From the NCBI GenBank assembly GCA_049617635.1, contig JBMZJQ010000001.1:1-64000 (forward strand): a stretch of DNA of 64,000 bases, given 5' to 3'. Source of the stretch: Poseidonia sp049617635. Lineage in GTDB: Archaea; Thermoplasmatota; Poseidoniia; Poseidoniales; Poseidoniaceae. This document shows positions 35,909-45,146 of the stretch, one piece after another; position 1 is the stretch's first letter, and every line of letters begins with the position of its first letter. Under the pieces are notes generated by a model, which made no database searches, was not told the origin of the DNA, and saw nothing but the letters and a program-made list of their open reading frames with translations. Both the position numbers and the translations under genes were made by a program.

Positions 35909-36862
35909 TCAGAGTTCACCTCCCTGACCGAGGTTGATGCGAAGCGGCATGCGTATGATGGCCACCTCGTCTGGAGCAAGATTTCTGATGAAGGGGACTT
36001 CTTCTGCGACGAAGCCTGAAGGAATCCAGGGGGTAAGGAGGACCTCTGACAACGGTTCCATGGCCCGATTTTGCACGCGCATGGTCACTGTAATTTCACC
36101 CGAGCGCATCTCGTATGCGGTAGCGACGGACAGTTTTCGGGTCAACGGGATGTCTTCAGAACTCAGTCGGAAGTTGGGTTTGATTTCAAAGCGAAGCGGG
36201 ATGTTTCCTCCCGGGGCGATGATGGGGAGGTCCACGTTGGCAGGCGTGGCGGTCCATCCATCGGGGACCGGGGGCTTCAGGCGGAGCATGGGCATCGGAA
36301 TCGGACCGTCATTGATGATGCGGACCAACAGCACACCGGACTCACCGCCTGCTGGCCAACGCGTGTCAACACCCATCCAAAAGTGGCGGAAGAGGAAGGG
36401 GTTGAGGGTGGAGGTGTTGCCGCCGATCATGTCTTCCAGCAAATCTTCTACTTCGGTGGTGGAGGCTCGAATATCACCCATTTCTGCGGCAGCCGTGGCT
36501 TCACGCAGCTTGTAGAGAATACGTTCTGCCTCCTCGAGGGTGATGTGCTTGTGAACCAACAAGCGGTGAAGCATGGCGATGCTTCGGCGCAGGGTGAGCA
36601 CGTCCTCTTCCAACTCGTCCAAGGTGCGTTCGGCTCGCTTGATGGTTTTCTTGGCTTTCGAAAGTTGGTGAATACCAAGGTAGACCTTGGCTTCGGCCAA
36701 ATCCATCTCGGTCTCGGTCAACGAGGGGTTTTCTCGCCGAGCCGCCTGACGCGCAATTCGCTCAAGCGTCTGAGAGGCTTCCAAGATACCCTGCTCCCGC
36801 GCAGCACGGTCCTCCTCAAGCATGTCGCTTGGCGTGTCCATGGCAAAGGTCTCGTCAGCCAT
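35909..36862 (-). CDS. Coiled-coil/Ig-like protein upstream of archaellins
   Basis: 317 residues from the ATG at 36862, overlapping the upstream stop by 8 bp. Residues about 20-165 are charged and helical, with heptad-like segments (KVYLGIHQLSKAKKTIKRAERTLDELEEDVLTLRRS), probably a coiled coil. Residues about 175-317 are beta-rich and read like an Ig/NEW3-type domain (LVRIINDGPIPMPMLRLKPPVPDGWTATPANVDLP). No signal peptide or membrane helix is visible, so the Ig-like domain may be cytoplasmic. The family was not recognised. Its position and coupling suggest a role with the large membrane protein encoded before it and the archaellum genes after it. Confidence 0.7.
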   Translation of the reverse strand: MADETFAMDTPSDMLEEDRAAREQGILEASQTLERIARQAARRENPSLTETEMDLAEAKVYLGIHQLSKAKKTIKRAERTLDELEEDVLTLRRSIAMLHRLLVHKHITLEEAERILYKLREATAAAEMGDIRASTTEVEDLLEDMIGGNTSTLNPFLFRHFWMGVDTRWPAGGESGVLLVRIINDGPIPMPMLRLKPPVPDGWTATPANVDLPIIAPGGNIPLRFEIKPNFRLSSEDIPLTRKLSVATAYEMRSGEITVTMRVQNRAMEPLSEVLLTPWIPSGFVAEEVPFIRNLAPDEVAIIRMPLRINLGQGGEL

Positions 36863-39800
36863 CGCTTTCCACCTCCGTGGATGCATCAATGTCTTCTGAG
36901 TTCGGGCTCAGGTCAACGGGATCTTTGGCGACCTCGCCTCCGGATGCTGAGGCGACTGATGGAACAGGTTCACCGAGTATCGCACCGAAATCCAAGCCTT
37001 CATCGGCCAAATCGTTGAGCAAGCGGGCGGGGTCGTTCAAGTCACGCTCGATGCGGATGGACTTGACTTCTGCATCGGTCATGCGGCCGTAGAGGTTGCC
37101 GTACATCTTGTCCGAGCGCTTGAGCAGGTACCACACACCAAGCATGATGGCGAAGAAATAGACGGCCATGGCCGCCAAGTTGTTTTGATCGGCGGAGAGT
37201 TGTGGCGGCAATCCAAGCACGATGGCGAGCATCCCCAGCACGGGGATGGAGAGAATGATGGTCAGTTGGCGTCGACTGTCGGTCAGGGCAACGAAATGGT
37301 CGGAGTAAACGGTCGAGATGCCCTTCCGTGCACGCTGATAATCCTCGTGAATCAAACGGAATTCTTCGCTTGACTTCCAAGTCATGCGCCAAATCCACAG
37401 CGCACAGAGAATCAGCACGGCTGGACCCCAGTACTGGACATGGAACAAATGGAAGGCGAATCCGAAGGCGATCACGCCGGCGTAGACGCCTCCGAGTTGC
37501 CACTTCTCAGATTGTGTCGAAAGGCGAACGAAAACAAACGAAAGCAGGAAGGCGACCACACAGGCCACGAATGCAACGGAGAGGTCGGGGGACCACGAGC
37601 GAACCGTTTCTTGGCCGAGCTCGACGGATTGACCGTCTCGTTGCACGGCACGGGAGACGTCGTTGGCCTCGTTGTTGCCTTCACCGACGTAGAGGAAGCC
37701 GAGCGACGCATCGCATTGAATGTCTTTGCTCACTTCCCACCAATCGATGGTTCCGGGACGAACATCCCAGACGAAGGTGTGCGTTTCTTGAGAACCCAAG
37801 AGAGGAACGATGTCCGGTTGACTCAATATCTCCACATCGCCGTGACAGTCCAATGCAGCGGTGATTCCGAGTGCTTGGGCGGTGCCAAGGTTACGAACAT
37901 CCACGCTGTAGGTGGTCTCTTGTCCCTCGAAGAAGGCATCGGGGTCGGCTGGACCCTGGTCCTCGATGGACGGGTCGGCAAACACAGCGAGTTTGTAGGT
38001 GAAAATGGCCTGGTCAAACACGGTGTATGCGTTGTTTTCATCGGGATGATAGAGTCGGAATTTCAAATCCCAACCGTCTCCGGCCAGGATGTTTGGTGAG
38101 GTAGGCGCGTCAACCACCAACTGAATGGGGTCGGTCGTGACCCACGGCTGACGGGTTGGAAGCGTCAACCGAGACTCAGCGCCAAGTGAGGTCAAACCGC
38201 ATTCCTGGTTGAGGTCAAGAGGGAAGTCGGTGTTGTCAATGCGTACAGCAAAGGACCATTCGTAAAGCGATTCGTTTTGATCGAGTTCCTCAACGTCCAG
38301 CAAACGTTCGGCATCGCACAGTTCCAACTCGTAGGCGACAGCACTCTCAGGCCCGGTGGGAATGTGGGAATAATCGATGGAATAGACCGTCGGACCGTTT
38401 GAGGGATTGACCGCAGTATCGCCGTCCTCGTGGAACCGGTCCATGCGAAGTTCGGTGGTGTATTCGGCGCTTCCTTGCACCCCCGCGTCCACCGGGGCAA
38501 TGGATACGATGAGGTTGGCTGCAAGGGTCAGGGCCGGTTCTGGTGCCACGGCTCGAACGGTGAACGAGAACGGTGTTGCCACCCCTCGTTGTAGACTGAG
38601 TGTTGACGGGGCTGCGTTTGAGACTTCCCAATCGGTGCTTGGCAGGGTCAAACCACCCTGAAGCAAAGTGTAGGTCACATCAACATCAATGTCGGTGTTC
38701 CCGGTGTTGGTGATGATCACGTCCCATGTACGGTCGTAACCACGGTGGTAGTATTTCTCGCTGGGCCAGTTTTCAACTTCAACGATGAAAATTGGCGCCA
38801 CGATGAAGTTGAAACGGTGCACCTTCAGTTCGTCCTGGGTGGTGGCGTTCAGGATACGCATCGTCACAGGGATGATGGTGCCGTCGAGCATGGTGTTGTC
38901 ATCACCAAGGGCGGGAACCTCCACGACGATGGACCCGCTTTGGGTTTCGTCGACAGCGAGGGTCAGCGGTTGGGTAGCAGGCGAAACGCTCCATCCCCCG
39001 CTCACGTTCGTTTCGATGATGATGTTTTCAACCAGGTTTCCGCTGTTGGTGATCGTGAAGTTCACGGTTTGATCTTCGCCCGGAATCACACCGATTTGGT
39101 CCGGCGTGTCGACAATGATTCCGTGTTCTTCGCTGATGTTCCCGAGAATGTCCGCTGAGAGGTTCAATCCCGAATCGGCATTGGACACCCAAAGCGTTGC
39201 TTTGTAATCGGTGGCGGCCAACGCATCGATGGTGGGCGTCAGTCGAACGCGTACGGTGGCTTCGTAGCCAGCCCCAATGGCGACCACGGAGGGTGTTTCA
39301 AGCACGTAGTCCACCTCGCCGGCCTGCGAAGTGTCCAACCACACCGAGAACGTGGCAGGCGTGTTCCCGATGTTGCTAACGACGACGCTGGTGGTGATGG
39401 ATTCGCCGATGGTCAGATTGATTTCCTGACTGGTCGGGCTGAGCGATGCATTCACTTTCTCACCCACGCGGATGGGAACATCGAAACTCGAAATGTACGT
39501 CCCAGACGTCAATTCCTGGATTTCGATGGTCAAACGCTCAACGCTGTTCGCTGGAGCCATCGGGTCGGTGGTTATCACAAGCGGGAAGGTTTTGATGTGG
39601 TCGGTGGCGTTTGAGGGGTAGTTGGCCACGTCGGCAGGTACCGAGAGCACCGTGGTTGAGGGCATGAGGCTGCCCGAAGAAAAAGAGGCGACCCAGCCTT
39701 GGGGAAGGGAATCGGTCATGATCAAACGATAAGATGTCATGTTGTTGCCGGTGTTCGCCAACGAAATGTCGTACGACGTTTCTTCACCAACCATGACATC

Positions 39801-41789
39801 AAGCGTGGTTCCGTTGTGCCCCTCAGCTCCCAACACAGGCGGGATGTTGATGTTGAGCGATTGCGTCACCGCTGAGGGGATCACGCCCGAACCTTGGTGC
39901 ACGCTTCCAAGCGTGGGTTCTGCCGTGATGAGGACCGAAAGGGTTCCAGAAACCGGATAGTCATCATCGGGGCCTTGGATGGTCAACACCGCATCACTAG
40001 AGTCGCCGAGCGACATGTCGGTGAACAACGAGGGCGTCAAACCAATGGCCCAGCGGTCGGCTTCCTCGAAGCCTCCCGATGAATCGGATGTGAACACAGG
40101 CATATCCAAGGTCAAGGTGGCGTTCACGGTCTCGGCAAGTTCGCTGACGAGGTTGTGACGAACCTCAACATTCAGGTCAAGAATTTCCTCAAGACCCATT
40201 CCGAGGCGAGCTTGCATGACTTGCTCCACCGTCATGTCGATGCTATCGGTGGGCAAGCCCGGGTCAACCACGATGACGGGAAGGATCGATACGGGTGTGG
40301 CGTTGAGGTGAGGCACACCGCCGTTGGTCGAAGCCGCTTGCACCCAAACCGACATCGAGTCACCAGCGCGATTGTACTCCGCTGAAACCAGAGGACGCTT
40401 GATCACCGGTGGCGTCACCGACAGTGAGACGTTCACCGATTCACCCGGGGCCAATGTCCCGGTGCTCTGGCTGGACAGGTCAAGATCCCAGTTGATTGGG
40501 TTGGTGGAGATGCCGGCATTCAGAGCGAAGGTGCTTGGAGCATTACCGGTGTTTTCGATCTTGACTTGGAGCGTGGTGCTCTGTCCGGGCGTCAAACTCT
40601 TCGAATCAGCGTCCATTTCCACGTGCGCTTCGTAGGATTCGCTGGCCAAAACGGTGGTCGTCACCACCTTGGTGAAACTGCCACCATTGGACTCAACGGT
40701 CAGTGTCACGAGTTCTGAATCGGTTCGAAGTGCGTCCGAAGGAACAGCGACTTGGACAAAGACGGATGTGGTGACGTTGGGGGAAATGGTCGCCGTTTGG
40801 CTTGAAGGAGACATACTTGAAACCCATCCGTTCACGTTGGATTGGCTCACGGTGTAGTCGTCAGAAGCGACGCCCGTGTTCTTCACGATGAAGGTGAGCG
40901 TGGAGGTTTGTCCTGGCTCAACGCTGCGGTCGTGCGCAGCGGTCAATGTGAAGTCGTAGTTCGAAAACACCACACGTTGGTTGAGGAATTCAACCGAAGT
41001 GGTCCAGCCAGTACCCTCGGCGTACATCGTTCCGACGACGTCCCATTCACCGGTCCGAGCCGTGGCGTCAAACGTCATCGCCACCTCTTCGGCAACGGCT
41101 CCACCGTTGTACAATGAACCTGGTCGTACCACTGGAACGATGTTGGACATCTCAGAAAACGTGTTGCCCGTCCCGACCTGCGTGGCGTTTATCCAGAAGC
41201 GAGCCGATTGATTCTTCACGCCGTCGTTGCGCACGGCGATGTCGAAGTCGTGAACGGTTTGTGACCACACCACACTGTTGCCTCCGGTCATGGGTTGGGG
41301 AATGTTGACCACAGGAACGCTGGAGGCTTGATAGCGGCTCACATTGACGATCATTTCATCCTGATTGTTGTTGTTGTTCACGTCGGCTGGACCTGACACG
41401 CGGGCCTTGAGAATCTGGTTGTTGCCGATGGTGGCCGACCACGAAAACACGGTCACGGAACTTGAGGCACCGGCTTGAATCACGCCAAGGTCCGTGCTTT
41501 CGAGCACCACATCGCCAGAAGATGCCGTTCCTTGAAGCAACAGGGAAAGCGAGGCTTGGCCGGCAGCAAGGCCGATGTTGCGAACTTGAATGCGGACGAT
41601 GTGGGTGGCATCTTCGACTTCGATGCCTCCGCCAAGCACCATTGAACCAGCGTCATCGAGCGTGAACGAAGTGACGACGAAATCCGGTGTGGAGCGCCCT
41701 TCGGCACCGGAAGCGAGCGGAGACAAACTGGTGACCAGCAGCAGCGTGACCAAGGCGAGGGGGAGGGTCCGATTAGACAGGGTCGGCAC
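36855..41789 (-). CDS. Large Ig-repeat (CARDB/NEW3-like) membrane protein of the archaellum block
   Basis: 1644 residues from a GTG at 41789; an ideal ribosome site also precedes a CTG at 41780. The start region overlaps the preceding gene. A signal peptide (SNRTLPLALVTLLLVTSLSP) is followed by many Ig-like units: a CARDB-like domain (about 40-140) and repeats with IVKNTGVASDDYTV, IENTGNAPSTFALN, LANTGNNMTSYRL, VSNIGNTPATFSVW, ITNSGNLVENIIIE and ITNTGNTDIDVDVT, typical of NEW3/NPCBM-associated domains. The C-terminus has about five helices (about 1390-1570) and an acidic cytoplasmic tail. It should be a membrane-anchored outer scaffold. Its fused coupling to the archaellum block suggests S-layer anchoring or filament support, which is inference. 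Confidence 0.82.
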   Translation of the reverse strand: MPTLSNRTLPLALVTLLLVTSLSPLASGAEGRSTPDFVVTSFTLDDAGSMVLGGGIEVEDATHIVRIQVRNIGLAAGQASLSLLLQGTASSGDVVLESTDLGVIQAGASSSVTVFSWSATIGNNQILKARVSGPADVNNNNNQDEMIVNVSRYQASSVPVVNIPQPMTGGNSVVWSQTVHDFDIAVRNDGVKNQSARFWINATQVGTGNTFSEMSNIVPVVRPGSLYNGGAVAEEVAMTFDATARTGEWDVVGTMYAEGTGWTTSVEFLNQRVVFSNYDFTLTAAHDRSVEPGQTSTLTFIVKNTGVASDDYTVSQSNVNGWVSSMSPSSQTATISPNVTTSVFVQVAVPSDALRTDSELVTLTVESNGGSFTKVVTTTVLASESYEAHVEMDADSKSLTPGQSTTLQVKIENTGNAPSTFALNAGISTNPINWDLDLSSQSTGTLAPGESVNVSLSVTPPVIKRPLVSAEYNRAGDSMSVWVQAASTNGGVPHLNATPVSILPVIVVDPGLPTDSIDMTVEQVMQARLGMGLEEILDLNVEVRHNLVSELAETVNATLTLDMPVFTSDSSGGFEEADRWAIGLTPSLFTDMSLGDSSDAVLTIQGPDDDYPVSGTLSVLITAEPTLGSVHQGSGVIPSAVTQSLNINIPPVLGAEGHNGTTLDVMVGEETSYDISLANTGNNMTSYRLIMTDSLPQGWVASFSSGSLMPSTTVLSVPADVANYPSNATDHIKTFPLVITTDPMAPANSVERLTIEIQELTSGTYISSFDVPIRVGEKVNASLSPTSQEINLTIGESITTSVVVSNIGNTPATFSVWLDTSQAGEVDYVLETPSVVAIGAGYEATVRVRLTPTIDALAATDYKATLWVSNADSGLNLSADILGNISEEHGIIVDTPDQIGVIPGEDQTVNFTITNSGNLVENIIIETNVSGGWSVSPATQPLTLAVDETQSGSIVVEVPALGDDNTMLDGTIIPVTMRILNATTQDELKVHRFNFIVAPIFIVEVENWPSEKYYHRGYDRTWDVIITNTGNTDIDVDVTYTLLQGGLTLPSTDWEVSNAAPSTLSLQRGVATPFSFTVRAVAPEPALTLAANLIVSIAPVDAGVQGSAEYTTELRMDRFHEDGDTAVNPSNGPTVYSIDYSHIPTGPESAVAYELELCDAERLLDVEELDQNESLYEWSFAVRIDNTDFPLDLNQECGLTSLGAESRLTLPTRQPWVTTDPIQLVVDAPTSPNILAGDGWDLKFRLYHPDENNAYTVFDQAIFTYKLAVFADPSIEDQGPADPDAFFEGQETTYSVDVRNLGTAQALGITAALDCHGDVEILSQPDIVPLLGSQETHTFVWDVRPGTIDWWEVSKDIQCDASLGFLYVGEGNNEANDVSRAVQRDGQSVELGQETVRSWSPDLSVAFVACVVAFLLSFVFVRLSTQSEKWQLGGVYAGVIAFGFAFHLFHVQYWGPAVLILCALWIWRMTWKSSEEFRLIHEDYQRARKGISTVYSDHFVALTDSRRQLTIILSIPVLGMLAIVLGLPPQLSADQNNLAAMAVYFFAIMLGVWYLLKRSDKMYGNLYGRMTDAEVKSIRIERDLNDPARLLNDLADEGLDFGAILGEPVPSVASASGGEVAKDPVDLSPNSEDIDASTEVESDG

Positions 41790-42207
41790 CTCCAGACGGT
41801 TTTTCGAAGCGGTCAATGGTGACCGCTCTGCCTTGCCGCTTCCACTGGGCGAGCAACTGACCGAGCAAGGCTTCGTGTTCGGCATCGGTGATGCCGAGGC
41901 GGCGACGCTCCTCCCAAAGCAACAACTGTTCGGTACGGGTGAGGAGCGCGTCTCGAAGGTACAACTCAAGGGTGCGCCGATACGCATCCCGGTCCGAAAT
42001 GGCATAGACGATGGAATCACCTGGGACTTGATCGGCGCGGTTCTGAATCAGGTTCCCCAACATCAAGGCCTCGTCGTAGCTCAAATGACGCTTGTCGAGG
42101 TCGGTTTGAATAGCACTGGCGATTTCCTGCAGCGTGTATTTGCTATCAGCACGCTGAATTTTCTTGAAGTGTCGACGCGCCTTCCGGGACATGCGTGCGC
42201 CGACCAT
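41773..42207 (-). CDS. Basic helical protein of unknown function, first gene of the archaellum block
   Basis: 144 residues from the ATG at 42207 (AGGA five bases upstream). An N-terminal basic segment (MSRKARRHFKKIQRADSK) is followed by helical sequence with Asp/Arg/Leu-rich phrases (TLQEIASAIQTDLDKRHLSYDEALMLGN; LYLRDALLTRTEQLLLWEERRRL). No signal peptide or membrane helix. It overlaps the next gene by 17 bp. A nucleic acid-binding or adaptor role is possible, but no family was recognised. Confidence 0.65.
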   Translation of the reverse strand: MVGARMSRKARRHFKKIQRADSKYTLQEIASAIQTDLDKRHLSYDEALMLGNLIQNRADQVPGDSIVYAISDRDAYRRTLELYLRDALLTRTEQLLLWEERRRLGITDAEHEALLGQLLAQWKRQGRAVTIDRFEKPSGGADPV

Positions 42208-42277
42208 GGGTTCCTGTGAGTCCTGCCAGTTATTCAAAGAATCGGTTGTAAAGCATGATTTCACTCATTTTGGCTTA

Positions 42278-42287
42278 CTTTTTATTC
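42278..42287 (-). promoter_or_regulatory. TATA-like box upstream of the archaellum block
   Basis: GAATAAAAAG on the minus strand lies about 75 bp upstream of the ATG at 42207 and is the best TATA candidate before the eleven-gene block. It predicts a leader of about 48 nt. Confidence 0.45.
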
Positions 42288-42394
42288 AATTTGCATAATC
42301 GCCATGCTGCGATGCTTTTCGCTCACTCAACAACGCAAATTGTTTGAAAAAAACAAGCAATTCCTTTATTGGACGAGGGTTGGAGGTAATTTTC

Positions 42395-42880
42395 ATGAGC
42401 CAACCCGTCGAACTCAGCGTGGGCGACCAAGCCCCCGACTTCACCGCCACCGATCAAAACGGAACGTCCCACTCGCTTTCTGAATACCTCGCCAACGGCA
42501 CGTCCGTCATTCTCTACTTCTATCCGAAGGATTCCACACCGGGCTGCACCACACAGGCCTGTGATTTCCGGGACAACCTTGCCCTGTTGAATCAAGGCGA
42601 CTACGTGGTGTTTGGTGTTTCGAAGGATTCGGAAAAATCTCACCAAAACTTTGTCAACAAGCAGGAATTGAATTTCCCCCTCTTGATGGACGAAGACCTC
42701 GCTCTCCATGACGCCTTTGGGACGTGGAGAATGAAGAAAAATTACGGTAAGGAATACATGGGCTGCGCCCGCTCAACGTTCGTGATTCGGCCCGATGGTA
42801 CCTTGGGATGGTGCCGATACAACGTCAAAGCCAAAGGTCATGTTTCCATGCTCATGCGTGAACTCGGTCTCGGTCAGTGA
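42395..42880 (+). CDS. bcp: Thioredoxin-dependent peroxiredoxin (BCP/PrxQ)
   Basis: 161 residues from the ATG at 42395, with GGAGG eight bases upstream; a longer frame from 42344 lacks support. The peroxidatic site is YFYPKDSTPGCTTQACDFRD, with the Cys pair separated by four residues that defines PrxQ (attacking and resolving Cys in one helix). The C-terminal half contains MGCARSTFVIRPDGTLGWC. It reduces peroxides using thioredoxin-like partners. It is followed 9 bp later by the acyltransferase gene. Confidence 0.94.
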   Translation: MSQPVELSVGDQAPDFTATDQNGTSHSLSEYLANGTSVILYFYPKDSTPGCTTQACDFRDNLALLNQGDYVVFGVSKDSEKSHQNFVNKQELNFPLLMDEDLALHDAFGTWRMKKNYGKEYMGCARSTFVIRPDGTLGWCRYNVKAKGHVSMLMRELGLGQ

Positions 42881-42889
42881 GGTGACGAC

Positions 42890-43372
42890 GTGAACGACGT
42901 GCCCCTCGCTGGACAACGTCTGGATTTGGGCGACGGTGCCGTGGCTTGGTGGCCATGCCATGTTGGTAAGGACGCCAGCATCGGCACAGGGTGCTCCATC
43001 GGCGCGCTCGCCCACATCGGCCAGCGGGTTGTGATGGGTGCAAGGTGCAAAATACAGGGGGCTGCCTACATCGCTGACGATTGCCAACTTGGCGACGATG
43101 TCTTTGTCGGCCCCTCCGCAGTGTTACTCAACGACAAATTCCCTCCCTCCAACGACCGTGGCAAATGGAAACCCGTGATCGTTGGCAACGGGGCCGTCAT
43201 CGGTGGAAACGCCACCGTCGTGCCCGGATGCAACCTCGGTGCCCGAAGCGTTCTTGCGGCAGGCTCCGTGCTCACGCACGATTTGCCCGAGGAAGAAGTG
43301 TGGGCAGGCAACCCCGCCCGCTTCCTGATGAGCAGAGCGGCGTACGAACAGCGAAGGGAGGACGAAGCATGA
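42890..43372 (+). CDS. Left-handed beta-helix (hexapeptide) acyltransferase
   Basis: 160 residues built from hexapeptide repeats: VGKDASIGTGCSIGALAHIGQRVVMGARCKIQGAAYIADDCQLGDDVFVGP and later VIVGNGAVIGGNATVVPGCNLGARSVLAAGSVL. It resembles sugar N- or O-acetyltransferases such as WbpD, with the AGNPAR-like ending. The loop HDLPEEEVWAGNPARF is also typical. The substrate is probably a nucleotide sugar for surface glycans or glycosylation, which is inference. GTG start. It overlaps the next gene by ATGA. Confidence 0.85.
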   Translation: MNDVPLAGQRLDLGDGAVAWWPCHVGKDASIGTGCSIGALAHIGQRVVMGARCKIQGAAYIADDCQLGDDVFVGPSAVLLNDKFPPSNDRGKWKPVIVGNGAVIGGNATVVPGCNLGARSVLAAGSVLTHDLPEEEVWAGNPARFLMSRAAYEQRREDEA

Positions 43373-44181
43373 GCGACGAACGCAACGCCGTTGCTGCCTT
43401 TCTCAAAAAGTGCAACACCTACGCCAGAGCCTCCATCCAGCGAAAGCAGGAGCGTGGTGAATTGGAGGACATCCCCAAGTGGGAATCCTACATTGAATTC
43501 AACGAACACGCCCTGCAGGAATTGGCCGACGGCACCCTTGACCGGTGGTTCACCGATGACGGTTCCCCGGTGCTGCAACCTTTGCATCGCCTCCCTGTCA
43601 AGGAAATGGAACACGTCGAGCGCAGCATTTGGCTCAACAACGTCCTCTCCCCGCGCCCGGTCGTTGTCGCCGGCACCCTGGACCAGGACGGGCATCGAAA
43701 TCTCGCTCCGCTTTCCTCGGTGATGCAGGTCTCGACGGCCCCTCCCTACCTCACCGCCTCGTTTTCCATTCACAAAGACGGGCGACCCCGTGACACCTTA
43801 GCCAACCTTCGTGCAACGGGACGAATCGTTCTCAACATGATGCCAGCAACGCCACGTGGGGCCGCCATCGTCGACGAAACCGCTACCCCTCTACCAAAGG
43901 GAAGCGACGAAGGCGAACTTCTGGAGATTGAAACCGTTGAAGGCGAACCCTTGCTGCTAAGCGAAGCCGTGGCGGCCATTGAAGCGACCTACGTCGAGGA
44001 ACATCCCTTGCCCGATGCGGTGGCGGTGGTGGCTGTCCTCAAAGTGGAAGCGGTATGGTTCACCGGGGCAACAGCGCCCGCTGGTGGATTGGAGGTGCTC
44101 TGTCAGCACGGCAGGGACGACATGACACCTGCACCGCAGGGCTGGACTCGACGAGTTGAGAAGCACTACGGTCAAGGGTGA
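43369..44181 (+). CDS. Flavin reductase-like (DIM6/NTAB) protein
   Basis: 270 residues from the ATG at 43369, coupled to the acyltransferase by 4 bp; the longer frame from 43081 lies within that gene. The flavin-binding split-barrel core (about 75-215) contains SPRPVVVAGTLDQDGHRNLAPLSSVMQVSTAPPYLTASF and later RIVLNMMPA, a flavoprotein/FMN-binding domain typical of COG1853. The N-terminal 70 residues are helical. Precise oxidoreductase role is not evident. Confidence 0.82.
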   Translation: MSDERNAVAAFLKKCNTYARASIQRKQERGELEDIPKWESYIEFNEHALQELADGTLDRWFTDDGSPVLQPLHRLPVKEMEHVERSIWLNNVLSPRPVVVAGTLDQDGHRNLAPLSSVMQVSTAPPYLTASFSIHKDGRPRDTLANLRATGRIVLNMMPATPRGAAIVDETATPLPKGSDEGELLEIETVEGEPLLLSEAVAAIEATYVEEHPLPDAVAVVAVLKVEAVWFTGATAPAGGLEVLCQHGRDDMTPAPQGWTRRVEKHYGQG

Positions 44182-45146
44182 AGGCGTCCCCACATGCGCG
44201 ACAAACCGGCCGCAAGCGACGTGGTGCAGTTCCATCCAAGACGCTGTTTCGTGAGGCTGCAATCCGGGACACGCCGTGCTGAATCGCCGGGGTAACCTCC
44301 ACCCATCACGATGTCCACGGCTAAGGAGCCAACTGCAGCGTTCACGGCGTGGGCCAGGTCGATGATGCTCGTTTCTTCCTCGCTTCCAACGTTGAAACAC
44401 CCACCGGTAAGGGAAGAGCCGTCCACGCCTTCTGCCAGTTCACCGGCGAGATAGAACCCCGTAACGATGTCGTCGAGATGGGTGAAACAACGGGTTTGTT
44501 GACCGTCGCCGTGCACCTGAATCGCTTCATTGTTCAACACGGCTCGCATCATCATCGCCACCACCTGCCCGTAGGCATCACCGGAGAGTTGGAAACCATA
44601 GGCGTTGAACGGGCGCACAATGCGAGCATCGAGTCCGCTTCGAACAGCGTGCTGAACTGCGATTTCGCCAAGGTGTTTGCTCGCGCCGTATGAAAAACGT
44701 TGGTGTTGACTGGCGGGTGGAAAGACCGCTTGGCTCTCCTCGTTCAGGGGCATGGAGGCCTCGTCTCCAAACGCTTCGGGCGAGGAAGCGAACACCATGC
44801 GAGCGCCCCATTCCTGCGCTTTGTTGATCACGCACAACGTACCGTTGATGTTGACATCAATGACCGTCATCGCTGCTTCATGAAACCACTTGGTCCCGTT
44901 GATAGCAGCAAGATGGTGAATCAAGTCCACCCCTCCCAACGCATCGAAACATCGGTCAAGGTCCTCTGAACGCGTCACGTCCCCTTCAATGAACACGGCC
45001 CCTTGGTCCAAGAGGGGGGTCAAGTGTTCGATTTTTCCGCGGAACAGGTTGTCCAAAACGACCACACGATGACCCTCGTTCAGAAGGCGTGCAACAAGAC
45101 CGGCCCCGATGAAGCCTGCCCCACCGGTCACCACAATCCGTTTCAT
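44172..45146 (-). CDS. NAD-dependent epimerase/dehydratase (extended SDR)
   Basis: 324 residues from the ATG at 45146, which overlaps the aconitase X stop by ATGA. Rossmann motif VTGGAGFIGAGLVARLL, an Asp-containing second strand (VVVLDNLFRGK), the active-site Ser in FASSPEAFG and the YxxxK pair in FSYGASKHLGE. RPFNAYG, typical of nucleotide-sugar epimerases, and the C-terminal GCFNVGSEEETSI are also seen. It probably acts on a UDP- or GDP-sugar, for surface glycans. Coupling to aconitase X is unusual and does not itself show a shared pathway. Its end overlaps the flavin reductase by 10 bp. Confidence 0.88.
   Translation of the reverse strand: MKRIVVTGGAGFIGAGLVARLLNEGHRVVVLDNLFRGKIEHLTPLLDQGAVFIEGDVTRSEDLDRCFDALGGVDLIHHLAAINGTKWFHEAAMTVIDVNINGTLCVINKAQEWGARMVFASSPEAFGDEASMPLNEESQAVFPPASQHQRFSYGASKHLGEIAVQHAVRSGLDARIVRPFNAYGFQLSGDAYGQVVAMMMRAVLNNEAIQVHGDGQQTRCFTHLDDIVTGFYLAGELAEGVDGSSLTGGCFNVGSEEETSIIDLAHAVNAAVGSLAVDIVMGGGYPGDSARRVPDCSLTKQRLGWNCTTSLAAGLSRMWGRLHP

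Noticed and set aside
41790..42020. Longer N-terminus (77 residues) for the large Ig-repeat protein
   Set aside because: It overlaps the small basic protein gene in another frame, and a signal peptide begins just after 41789.
43081..43368. Longer N-terminus for the flavin reductase
   Set aside because: It would lie inside the hexapeptide acyltransferase in another frame; ATGA coupling at 43369 is the better start.
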